Assembly (NCBI GenBank): GCA_000151295.1
Contig: GG745346.1
Location: forward strand, 506,719 to 570,718
Length of the DNA stretch: 64,000 nucleotides
Direction: 5' to 3'
Origin: Allomyces macrogynus ATCC 38327
Taxonomy: Eukaryota; Blastocladiomycota; Blastocladiomycetes; Blastocladiales; Blastocladiaceae
In this document: one piece after another, positions 44,931-54,310 of the stretch
How positions within the stretch are numbered: position 1 is the stretch's first letter
Layout of the letters: each line of letters begins with the position of its first letter
Notes under the pieces: model-generated
What the model was told of the DNA's origin: nothing
What the model saw: the letters and a program-made list of their open reading frames with translations, nothing else
Databases searched by the model: none
Program-made: the position numbers and the translations under genes

Positions 44931-45002
44931 GGGGACGACGGGGGATTGAACCCCGGACCTCACGGACCCAAACCGTGTATGATACCACTACACCACCGTC
45001 CC
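44931..45002 (-). tRNA. tRNA-Pro (anticodon UGG)
   Basis: 72 nt on the minus strand. Acceptor GGGACGG pairs with TCGTCCC (last pair G-T). The D arm is GTG-TAGTGGTAT-CAT. The anticodon stem CACGG/CCGTG closes the loop TTTGGGT, giving anticodon TGG with G37, as usual for proline tRNAs. The variable loop is AGGTC, and the T arm CGGGG-TTCAATC-CCCCG is perfect. Discriminator base C. Box A (TGGTGTAGTGG) and box B (GGTTCAATCC) are intact, and a T6 terminator follows. No intron. It lies at one end of a degenerate tandem array. Confidence 0.93.
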
Positions 45003-45455
45003 GTTACTGCAGCATAAGGAGTTAGGTAATAAACCTTGTCTCTACACCGCCGTCCGTTGTGTCTCCCAGCGACAATTTTGTTCTATTGTGGCATAAGAAG
45101 TTTGCAAATCAACCACGTCTCTACACTACACCACCATCCCGTGACCCAATCCAAGGCTTGTTTTGCATTTTTTTTGTCTCCTAGTGGCAATATTGTCACA
45201 CTGCAGTAAGGAGTTTGTGTATTAACCTCGTCCACACTACACCATCCTGAGGTGCTCTGTGCACTCCCAATGAGTTTTGGGGTTCAGGTCCTGGTGGGCA
45301 AAGTGTCAATTTTTAGTGAGCCACCACCAGCATAGTCCTTTCTGTGGCCTGTCACAAGGCTTGTTTCGCATATTTTTGTCTCCTAGGGGCATTCTTGTTG
45401 CACTATAGTATCAGGAGTTTGCTAATTAACCTTGTCTCAGCACCACCATCCCTTG
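44980..45455. repeat. degenerate tandem array built from the tRNA-Pro 5' half and its flank
   Basis: A unit of about 100-110 bp occurs four times (near 44985, 45058, 45165 and 45365; a 110-nt insert separates the last two). Landmarks in order on the plus strand: GTCTCCTAGTGGCAAT, then CACTGCAGTAAGGAGTTTG, AATTAACCTCGTCTCT and ACACTACACCACCATCCC. The last landmark is the reverse complement of the tRNA 5' end (GGGACGGTGGTGTAG). Copies diverge by substitutions and small indels; none of the extra ones keeps an anticodon or T arm. Confidence 0.7.
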
Positions 45456-45996
45456 CTGTACTGACAAGATGTCCTTTTGATTGGAAGGGGAGAAGTGCAC
45501 AAGTCCTTGGCTCCTCAAGCACTGGCCTTCATGGTGCTCTGCGATTTCGTGAGGAGAGAAGAGTTTGGGTGCATGGTGAGCAGAGGATGGACAAAGTTGG
45601 TGACCTGGTCAGTGAGAAAAGAAAGCATTACCCCAGCCCTTTAGATCTCCATGCCTACAGATATATGGCCAACGTCAACACTTTCTAGAGAGCAAAAGAA
45701 AGCAAAGGAGAGTCCTGAAACAAACTTGCAATGAAGTGACTAAAAACGAGTGATTCTCCTCTGCCAGCTCGCCTAATTATCGTAGATACGTTAGGAACTG
45801 AATGGAGCGTCAGGGATTCGAACACCACGCCTTTGGCATTCTATTGAAGACGATCTTGTGCGTCACATTCATGTGACCTTCCCTGCCCAAAGCCGGCGAT
45901 TTCTCTGCGAAACCCAGAAGCAACAACCTCGCGCCAACGTGTATTTCTTCCATTCCACCCGACATCCTCTCCTTGCCGCGTACGCGTCGACCGACC
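45456..45996. other. gene-free, GC-poorer stretch
   Basis: Only the tRNA-like fragment at 45801-45870 is recognisable; the rest shows nothing. Confidence 0.35.
45801..45870 (-). pseudogene. 3' half of a class II (Leu-like) tRNA, remnant
   Basis: On the minus strand, a loop TTCAATA (CAA would be a Leu anticodon) precedes GCC-AAA-GGC, which resembles a long-variable-arm stem, then a T-loop GTTCGAATC and an end TGACGCTCCA. One T-stem pair is mismatched, and no matching D arm or 5' acceptor strand lies upstream, so it cannot be a working tRNA. Confidence 0.35.
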
Positions 45997-46335
45997 CTAC
46001 TTGCGCACGGCCACGACGCTCACGTCGGCCGCCGGACTCGGCCTCGGCACCTGCGTCTGCGACTGCACTTGCGTCTGCATCTTCTTGGGCTCAGGCACGA
46101 CCGTCGACGGCGCGGTGCCGACTTTCCACTTGCGCGCAATGATTTCACGCGCCGTGATCTCGCCGACGCCGTACATGACGCCGCCAATGAACGGCCAAAA
46201 CAGCCACGTCGACAGGTGCGAGAACGTCGTCACGAGCCATGGCGGCAGCTTGCCGGCGAGCGAGACGGTGCCGGGGGTCGGCGTTTCGGGTGCAGATGCG
46301 GCCGCGGGGTTGGTGGAGGGTCGTGGTGCGGCCAT
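45997..46335 (-). CDS. small membrane protein of unknown function (112 aa)
   Basis: A single exon from ATG 46335. Residues 1-30 are Pro/Ala/Thr-rich. One amphipathic-to-hydrophobic segment follows (KLPPWLVTTFSHLSTWLFWP then FIGGVMYGVGEITARE), then a basic patch AREIIARKWK and a low-complexity tail of Gln, Val, Pro and Lys. The layout suits a tail- or signal-anchored organelle membrane protein, such as a small mitochondrial outer-membrane factor, but I recognise no family. It diverges from the Y14 gene with a 400-nt spacer. Confidence 0.7.
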   Translation of the reverse strand: MAAPRPSTNPAAASAPETPTPGTVSLAGKLPPWLVTTFSHLSTWLFWPFIGGVMYGVGEITAREIIARKWKVGTAPSTVVPEPKKMQTQVQSQTQVPRPSPAADVSVVAVRK

Positions 46336-46738
46336 AGCGTGTGGTCGGGGTTGGTTGGTGGTTGGAGGTGGTCGAGGCGGGCACGTTTGAATGGATCAAT
46401 CTCGGTGCTGGAACGCAGCCGGATCGAGGTCGGCGGGCGCGGAACAAGCGAGTGCGGCAGGTCGCGGCGCGTCAGTGATCGCGCAGCGTCGGGTTGCGTG
46501 TGGTCGCGGTCGTGGTGGCCGCGAGTCGCGACAGTGGTCGGTGCTGGCGCGCTCAAGTCGCGTCGCCGAAGAACCTGGCCACGCGCACGTGAAGCTCCCG
46601 CACCTGTCTCCACCGTCTAGACGTTCGTCTGCTCGGCCAGTGATCAGCAGCTGCAACTGCACTCGTTCCCGACGCCGATTTTGCCTGGTCCCGCGCGCCG
46701 TGACTTGCTGCACTCCGTTCAAACTCGGCACCAACACA
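46336..46738. promoter_or_regulatory. divergent promoter region of the small membrane protein and Y14 genes
   Basis: About 400 nt between opposite start codons. Open frames exist on both strands but show no domain. No motif recognised. Confidence 0.4.
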
Positions 46739-47512
46739 ATGAGTCGCCGCAATAATGCCGACCGTATGGACGTGGATGGTCTGTTCTCAAGCAGCGCTGT
46801 GACCACCAACTGCAACCGAATGATCACCAACACGAACCCTGGGCCGCCATTAGAGCCGTCCGCATCGTCATCATCATCAAGGTCCAAGCACCGGTCGTCG
46901 GGCGGGATCCGCCGCGGCCGCGGGCTCGACGCTCCGAGTTCTCGCTATGGTCCGGAATTGCACCAGAGATCCCTCGTTCGGGGCGACCACTGACGTGCGT
47001 GATGCCGTCGTCATCTAGACCGCGACGAAGACATGGACTACGAGACCTACACACAGGCCGGTACCGTGAACACGGGCCGCGTGCAAAAATGTACCACCCC
47101 GTCTCGATTGGGCTGTCGCATTCCTCGCATCGCTGACCCGGACCCACTCGCATCGTAGCCGTCGAGGGGTACATCATTTGCGTGACCAACGTGCACGAAG
47201 AAGCCGCCGAAGAGGACCTGCACGACTACCTTTCCGAGTATGGCGTCGTGCGCAACCTGCACCTCAATCTCGACCGGCGAACCGGTACGCACCGTCCACC
47301 CTCTTGAGTCAACCTCTCCACGTCGAAACTGACCCAACAGCATCACAGGGTTTGCCAAGGGCTACGTCCTCGCCGAATACGCCAAATTTGAAGAAGCGTT
47401 CGACGCCGTACGCGCACTCGACGGCCACGATCTGCTGGGCCAAGTCGTCTCCGCCGACTTTGTCTTTGCCAAGGGACCCACCAAAGGCACCACGCGGATT
47501 GCACCAGAGTAG
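46739..47512 (+). CDS. RBM8A: exon-junction-complex RNA-binding protein Y14
   Basis: Exons 46739-46949, 47019-47060, 47159-47284 and 47349-47512; 180 aa, near the family's 174. Y14 pairs with Mago and sits on spliced mRNA upstream of exon junctions. Residues 83-165 are the [23 protein letters not shown] is the RNP2 strand with the Y14-specific VHEEA-EEDLHD helix, [20 protein letters not shown] includes RNP1, and [17 protein letters not shown] ends the domain. The N-terminus has a short RRGRG patch and an acidic DRDEDMDYE stretch as in other Y14 proteins. The donor of exon 1 (TATG/GTCCGG) is the least certain splice site. The stop lies 2 nt from that of the gene on the other strand. Confidence 0.88.
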
Positions 47513-47514
47513 GG

Positions 47515-47781
47515 TCAATGTATTCTGGTTTTGCGCGACTTGCCACGACGGTGGCGGCCGGTGATGCATAGACAGCACCCGCAGAACCGTGCGAGGTAGC
47601 TCGAGATGGTCACGAGCAGCGAGACGGCGTGAATGACGATGAGGAGCGGCGCGATGCGGGCTGAGAGGAGAGGCGTGGTGAGGTGGAGAAGCGCGAGAAC
47701 GAGGTCAGCGACGAGGAGCAGCTGCCACCACCGCCACAGGGTGCGGAAACACCACGCTACGCGCGGCGGGAGCGGGTCCAT
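47515..47781 (-). CDS. small two-span membrane protein of unknown function (88 aa)
   Basis: A single exon from ATG 47781, MDPLPPRVAWCFRTLWRWWQ. Two hydrophobic segments (about 19-40, LLLVADLVLALLHLTTPLL, and 43-62, IAPLLIVIHAVSLLVTISSY) are followed by a Cys-rich RFCGCCLCITG and a basic tail RHRRGKSRKTRIH. Tryptophans and arginines before span 1 and the basic tail suggest both ends face the cytosol. Its stop is 2 nt from the Y14 stop, so the 3' untranslated regions must overlap. No family recognised; it could be a chance open frame, but the hydrophobic pattern and clean ATG favour a gene. Confidence 0.55.
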   Translation of the reverse strand: MDPLPPRVAWCFRTLWRWWQLLLVADLVLALLHLTTPLLSARIAPLLIVIHAVSLLVTISSYLARFCGCCLCITGRHRRGKSRKTRIH

Positions 47782-48074
47782 AGTCTAGGAGAAAACTTGT
47801 GAATCAGGTCGTGGAACAAGTCGTATACTGTCGGGGTCAGCGTTCGCGAGCAGCGCACCGTTCGCAATTTGGTCATCAAAGGGTGGAGAGGGCCAAATCC
47901 GGCTGCGCCATATCTATTCCTGACCCGACTGACCCGCCTGCTGCCCACGACGACACGTGCGTCGCCCATCACGACCAAAATCAGGTATTCACGGCCTAAA
48001 TTTGCGCACACGCGCACCCAACCCCCTCCCAACCTAACCGAATGATCACGGTTATACACAACCCCACCCCTCCC
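47782..48074. other. spacer
   Basis: Between two minus-strand genes. Nothing recognised. Confidence 0.3.
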
Positions 48075-51000
48075 TCACAGCTCGACCTCGACATCCAGCC
48101 CATCGAGCGCGCACAACTCCCTGACCAACTCGGTCGCCGTTGGCCGCTTTTCCGGATCCTTATCGAGGCACTGCGCCAACACCTTCCAAATGCCCTCATC
48201 CACCAAATCGCCATTCAGGAACCGCACGTACCGCGGATCCCTCGGGTCGGATCCCGGGATGGGCACACCGCGACGCTTGATGCGCGTGTCCAAGTTGACC
48301 GCGCGCGTATCAACTTCGCCCGCGGCATCGGCGACGCGCGAGTGTTGGGCGGGCAAGTTGGCGGGCCACGCGAGAAAGCCGCGCTCAATGGCCATGATCA
48401 TGTGGACGGGCGTGGAGCAGCCAGCGAAGGGGTCGCGGCCGAGAATGCCACACACGTACAAGGTCGCGCCGAGCGCGTACATGTCGACGGCGGCGTTGTA
48501 GGGCTGCGGTTTCGTAAGCTCTACCCGAATCGAAATCGGTTTGTCAGTCTTCCACCCACGCACCCCACTTCGCTCCATCCACCAAATCAATAACATACCC
48601 GGCGGCAAATACGCCAACGTCCCCTTGCCCAACCCATCCACAAAGAACCCTTCCTCGGGCACGATCTCCGCCGACCCCAAGTCCGACAACTTGATCCCGC
48701 GGTACTCGTCCAACAAGATATTATGCGGCTTGATATCGTGGTGCACGATCCTTCGCGCGTGCAAGTGCGCGACGGCTTGCGCCAACTGTCGCGCCCACCG
48801 CATCCACAGTCGCCGCCCGACACTCGTCTTGTTCTTCGTGACAAACTGCCACATCGACATACCCGGACACAACTCGAGCACCAGCGCGTACTCGGGCGGT
48901 TTCGGTGGCCGGTACGGCACGACATTCGGCGGCGGGCCGGCAACCGCGGCGGGCGAGGCCGGACGCGACAGGACGGGCGAGCTCGCGCGCGAGGGCACCC
49001 GCGACGAACTCTTGCTCCCGACCCCATGCACGTCTTTCCCCGCCAACAGCGCCTCCTTGACCGGCGGCTCGTAGACGTAGCTCGACTCGAGCAACTCTGG
49101 CGGCGGCGGGAACCCCAAATTCTCGAGACTCAGCCTGACCCACTTGCCGCCATCCTCAGCGGGCACGACCGCCGGCTCGTCCACATGATTCGCGACATCA
49201 ATCACATCGACAATCTGCAACACGTACGCGTGCCGACACTGCGCGAGCAACCACGCCTCCCTGAGTCCGCCCAGCTGCGACTCGGGCAGTTCGTGAAGGA
49301 CTTTGACCGCACACGCGCACGCGGGCGCGCCGGCGCACGCGCGCACGGTCCCGCGGTACACGTGTGCGTGCAGCCCCGTGCCCAACAGGTTTTTCCGCAG
49401 CGGGACGTACTGCACGGCGAGTGTCACCGGGTCGTACCCGGCGCGCAAGTCCTCGGTATCCGGCGGGATCGTGTCTGCCAAGTCGACCGCGGACCGCGCC
49501 GCGCGGGTCAACACGGGTGGCGCGAGCGGGCGGTGCCGGCCGTCGTCGGTCCAGGGCGCGTCGGGCGGGTCCGTGCGGAAGACCGGGATCAGGATCGGCG
49601 AGGAGGCGGTACTGGAAAGAGCGGGAGAGCGTGCGCGGCGGGGGGACGGGAGGGAGGCGGAGGATTCGTCGTCGTCGATGACGGTCGTGGGGCTCGGGAT
49701 CAGGTGTTTCGACTTGTACGGCGCGGCGGACGAGGTGGTGGACGCCGTGTCGATGGTCAGGGAGGGGACTTCGGTGGTCGGGGCGGTCGAGATTGGGTTC
49801 GCGGGCAGGACGGGCGACGGCGGGACATCGAAGATGGACGCGCGCTTGGGCTTGAGTTTGGACGCGTCTACGGACGGATCGCAGAAACGGGTGAGCCGTG
49901 CCGTCCCCTCCACCCACCATCGCAAGTACCGAAATTGATCGTACCGTCCGGCACCGGCGCCGGATACACCGTGAAGTCCTCATAAAACACGGAATTCCTG
50001 TGCGCGGGCCCCCTTGCCTCGACCGTCTCCGTCGCGGGCGGATCGCGGCCAACAATCATCCCACGCGCCTTCTTGGCGGGCGATTTGGTCGGTGGCGGTG
50101 GCGGCACGGGCGGTGCGTCGGCCGCGGGCATCACGGTCCACACGGAACTCGGCAAATCAAAGAGGGCGTTGCGGTCGGGCGGCGGCTCGTCGCCGAAAAA
50201 CACGTTCTTTTTCTTGCCACCGCCACCGCCACTCGCGGCCGAGTCGCCGCGCGGGATCGGCGCCGTGAACGAATCCGTGTACATGTACCTCGGACCGTCC
50301 TCCGTGATGGGAGTCGCGACGATCGACTTGGCCGGCTCGGGCTCGACGTTGCTCGCATCAAAGAAGACGGAGCCCTCGGCGAACCCGTTGCGGTCGCGGC
50401 GTACGGGTTTGGCCGCCATGTCCTCGCCGGCGACCGCGAGCGAGCCGAATCGCAGCGGTTCGGGCACGTGCGTCGACCCCGAGCGCGCGCGACCGTGCGC
50501 GTGAGGAGAGTGCAGGGTCACGGCCGAGTCGGGCATCGAGGGTGATTGCGGCGCGTCGATGCCGGCAAAGTACCCCGCGGGGGTCGTCGCCGGGGCCGGG
50601 TCGAGGTCAACGAACATGCGGCGCCGCGGCGCCGGCACGGACGGTTGCGATGGAGAAGCCATGGTCGACGGGGTCATGGTAGCGGGGGTGTCGACGGGCG
50701 GCCGGGCCGCGAGCTGGAGCATGGCCGGCGGTGCTGGCAAGGAGGGATCGGGTCGCTCTGGCGGAGCCGTCGTAGGGTCGACTTGAGCGTCAGCAGCACT
50801 TGTGCGATCCGCAACGTCGTCGTCGCTCTTACCGTCTTGCTCGTCGCTTGATCGTTCCGTCGCGCTCGACGGTGCCAAGTGCGGCGGCACGTACTCGTCG
50901 CAGTCGGGGGACCTTGGTCTTGATGCAGCGCTGGCAGCGAGCGGGAGCGGGAGGCACGACGTGACGAGTGGGCGGCACCAGCGCTCGAGGACCGAGGCGA

Positions 51001-51076
51001 GCGGCGCAGGCGGCAGCGGCGTCGTGTCTGGCGGCGTGCCCGACGCTGGCGGGGGCGGCGGCGGTGGGGGCGCCAT
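48075..51076 (-). CDS. protein kinase with a long disordered N-terminus, non-RD catalytic loop (953 aa)
   Basis: Minus-strand exons 51076-49930, 49867-48599 and 48520-48075. Residues 1-560 are disordered (MAPPPPPPPP, many Ser/Pro). The kinase domain starts near 565: LGTGLHAHVYRG as Gly loop, CAVKVL with the ATP Lys, a 60-residue insert (Ser/Pro-rich) before the hinge YALVLELCPG, catalytic loop HHDIKPHNILL, magnesium loop DLG instead of DFG, and LAYLPPE as the APE motif, completed only by splicing the in-frame 78-nt intron 48598-48521. VDMYALGATLYV and the C-lobe up to RPTATELVREL are normal. The Arg of HRD is His, so it is a non-RD kinase that may not need activation-loop phosphorylation. The family is not identified. 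Divergent from PEX7. Confidence 0.85.
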
Positions 51077-51816
51077 GATAGGGAATGGAAATTCGCGCGC
51101 AAAACGTGGACGGAGGGCTCGCTGTTCAAGGGCAGCTGGGCCCCGCGGACACTGCCACGCGAGGCACAGGTCGCGCGTGCACGGGACTGCTCCGATGACC
51201 GACCTCGCGCGCTCCGAAAGTCGACGAATCCGAAACGCCGCTGGACCGCAACTTCGCGCGCGGGAGATGGACGGCGCGGCGGTGCAGGACAAGAGCGCCT
51301 CGAACAGGCGACCGCGCGCGAACGACCCTGCGGTGGTGGTTGCTTGCTTGATTTACGCTCGCCGGCAAGTCGAGCCTGAAGGGGCAGAGCGCAGCGCGTT
51401 GGATCAAGATGAAGACCGCGCAACGGGCGCACGGCACGCCCGCCAATACCACGCGCGGGCACAGAGGGTGCGGACTTGGGAGACGAAGGCGACCGTGCGG
51501 TCACGGCGACGTCAACGTCGAGCTGCAGGTTGGGGACGGCGGAGGGAACCAGCGTGCCGTGCAGGAAAGGGACTTGGCAGTGGGGGATCAGAGCGGGAGG
51601 CATCTCCCGCCTGATGGGTGGCACGCGGGGGAGTGCACGTGGTCGCTTTCGGCAGGCGTCCGAGTGCTGTCGGCCCGACCCAGCTCACGCGTTGTGATGC
51701 CACCGGCGGGCCGCACCGCCTCCACCAACACGATCATCGCGAACCACCAACAGCGCCAGCAACTGCACGACGACGACGAGCGCGACACCAATACCGACTG
51801 CACCACCTGCACCACC
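51077..51816. promoter_or_regulatory. divergent intergenic region of the kinase and PEX7 genes
   Basis: 740 nt between opposite starts; the kinase frame remains open some 200 nt upstream but without coding character. No motif recognised. Confidence 0.4.
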
Positions 51817-52980
51817 ATGAACCCGCCGCCAGGCCCGCCCGCGGCCAACGCGCCGCCACCGCTCTACTCGTTCCGCACGCCGCAATACCAGGGCTACGCT
51901 GTCGAGTTTTCGCCTTTCTTCGAGAACCGGCTCGCCGTGGCCTCGGCCGCCAATTTCGGCATTGTCGGCAATGGCCGCCTGTGGATCCTCGACATGCCGC
52001 CGCAGCCGGGCGCGCTGGCACCGCAAACGCAGTACCTACGCACCAGTTACGGGTCATACCGCACGTGAACAAATGGTTGACGGAATGCAGCTTCGACACG
52101 CAGGACGGCCTTTACGACCTGGCGTGGAGCGAGCTCAACGAGTTCCAGCTCGTGACGGGTTCGGGCGACGGGTCCATCAGGCTGTGGGACACGACCTTGA
52201 CCGAGTTCCCGATTGCCGGGTGGCACGAGCACGCACGCGAGGTCTTTTCCGTGCACTGGAACCAGGTCGCCAAGGACTCGTTTGCGTCGGCATCCTGGGA
52301 CAGTTCCATCAAGATTGTACGCTTCTGGTCTCGTTCCGTCGCAGCGGGATGTTTCTGACCCCTCCCTCTGTCCCCAGTGGTCCCCATCGCACCCGTCTTC
52401 GCTCGCGACGCTCACGGGCCACACCGAGTGCGTTTACGCCGCCACCTGGTCGCCGTCGGCCGCCACGACGCTCGCGTCCGGTTCTGGCGACCGCACGCTT
52501 CGCGTCTGGGACACGCGCCACCCGACCGCCCCCACCGCGTCGGTGCGCGCACACGCGCACGACGTGCTCTCCGTCGACTGGGACAAGTACCGCCCGTACA
52601 TCCTCTACACGGCCTCGGCCGACCGCGACGTTTCCATTTGGGACGCGCGCCGGCTCGACGGTCCCGTCGCGCACGCCGGATCGCACCGGTTCCCGGCACG
52701 ACGCGTCAAGGCGTCGCCGCATGTCCCCGGCCGGGCGGCGTCGGTCGCCTACGACATGACGGCAAGTGTCTGGGACGTGGCGATTGATGCAGTCGCGCCG
52801 GTCCAGGCGCCGATGGCTGGGGGCGCCGTTGCGGGTGTGTCGCGGCATGTGTGGATGTCGGGCGTGCACACCGAGTTTGTGCTTGGTTGCGACTGGTCGC
52901 TGTTTCACCGCGGCCGGTTGGCAACGTGCGGGTGGGACGGGCTCGTGGCCGTGCACCAGTTGCCGCCGCCGATTGCGTGA
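51817..52980 (+). CDS. PEX7: peroxisomal targeting signal 2 receptor
   Basis: Exons 51817-52031, 52091-52316 and 52378-52980; 347 aa. A seven-bladed WD40 protein that binds the N-terminal PTS2 of cargo such as thiolase and carries it, with PEX5 or PEX20-type partners, to the peroxisome. Start block FRTPQYQGYAVEFSPFFENR then LAVASAANFGIVGNGRLWIL is diagnostic. WD repeats: DGLYDLAWSELNE with GSGDGSIRLWD; HAREVFSVHWNQ; GHTECVYAATWSP with GSGDRTLRVWD; AHDVLSVDWDKYRP with TASADRDVSIWD; ASVAYDMTASVWD; and the closing HTEFVLGCDWSLFHRGRLAT with GWDGLV. The first intron uses donor GTACCT at 52032 (59 nt); a nearer GTCATA would leave 38 nt and is rejected. PTS2 import therefore exists in this organism. 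Confidence 0.94.
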
Positions 52981-54310
52981 GTCGAGTTGGTGTTGGATTT
53001 GTGGATCGGATGCGATAGACGGGGACGCGCGCTAGGCGCGGTTTTTTAGGCCAGTTGGATGATGGTCTTGGTCACATTGCTGGCCGGTCAGAGACGGGCC
53101 TGGGCAGGACGGTAGCGGTCACAGCGGCGCGTCTCGAGCGATCTCGCCCGGTGCGCGCGGTGATCGACTGGTTGATGTGCGCGCGCCGCGACTGTCCTGG
53201 AGCGGGCCCCTCAGAGCGCGTCCCTTCGGGCGAGCGAGCCGCCAAACGAACCGTGAGCCGTGCCACCGCGCGCCGGGCGCCAGCGGCTCCGTGCCGTCCG
53301 TCGCCAGGAGTTGAGCGCGCGAGTCACGGCCCGCACGGGGGCGAGCGCGGCGCGACGGAGCGAAGCGAACCGCGTGTGCGTCATCTTGTTCTCCTCGGTT
53401 CAGCGCCGTCCTCCTGAAGACGGCGAGGCCAGCTCCACCCACAGCACAGCAAAAACCAACCTCAGCGCGCCCAAACTTCTCGCGCTCCCCCGCAACCGCA
53501 TCAGCACGCAGAAACCTGCACGCACGCGAGACCAGCGACACCGCACGATCGACACGCAACCATCCCGCACGCGAGACCAGGTACGGTTTTGAGCAGGTTG
53601 CCCGCGGCAGCACGGCGGCGGTGGGAAGCGTCGGTAGGCAGCGCCGGTAGGCAGCGTCGGCGGGGTGAGTCGCAAACGTGGTGCGCACGCGCGCGAGCGA
53701 GCGACAACCGGGGCCGATAGCGACGCTATTTCATGGACCGAGTGGGTCGCACGCCGAGCCGAAAAGGGGTGGGATGTCCCTGCTCGGCCAAGGTGGCCAA
53801 AACGGCAGCCAGCGCAGGGCTCTCGCATGGGCCCACATCAACTTTTCATTTCGCCCCTTTCCTCTTCCTGGCTCTTCTCTTCTCTCTCCACGACGACGGC
53901 TCCTGCAACCGGGCCGCTGTCGTTCTTCCGGCCGGCATTTCGTGCCTGTACGCCCGCCCGCCGTCGCCACCCCCGCCCGCAGCTGCACGACTTCACCGGC
54001 GCGATCCACGGGCCCGCCCTTTGACCCTCGCCTCCACCAACTTCGCCTGCCGCGGCCGCCGTCCCCGCCGCCATGCCCGTGCACTGAATCGCTGCCCCGC
54101 CCGCCGCGCGCCCTCCTCGATTTGTGTGTGGGAGACGGAACCGACGAGACTGATTGCGCTTCGCCGCCCTCTGTCTGCTGTCCCCGTGCTCCTGTGCAGT
54201 CTCTCGATTTGCCTCTCCCAACGTTCTTGTGGTGGGAGCCAACGTCCCCGTCCGACCGTCCGCGCAAACACGCACCCGCACGCACGCAACCCACGACCAT
54301 CACCGTCACC
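52981..54310. other. gene-free stretch, 1.3 kb
   Basis: Between two plus-strand genes. Very GC-rich until 53700, then strongly pyrimidine-rich in the leader of the next gene (TTCCTCTTCCTGGCTCTTC near 53860). Long open frames on both strands are typical of GC-rich non-coding DNA. No gene recognised. Confidence 0.4.

Noticed and set aside
46396..46887. 163-codon minus-strand frame beginning [11 protein letters not shown]
   Set aside because: Antisense to Y14 exon 1; the acidic start is the complement of a Ser-coding TCATCATCA run.
48723..49985. 420-codon plus-strand frame opposite the kinase gene
   Set aside because: The opposite strand carries all kinase motifs in order; this frame is Arg/His-rich with no motif.
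52051..52090. 38-nt first intron in PEX7 with donor GTCATA
   Set aside because: Too short for the introns here; donor GTACCT at 52032 gives 59 nt and correct phase.
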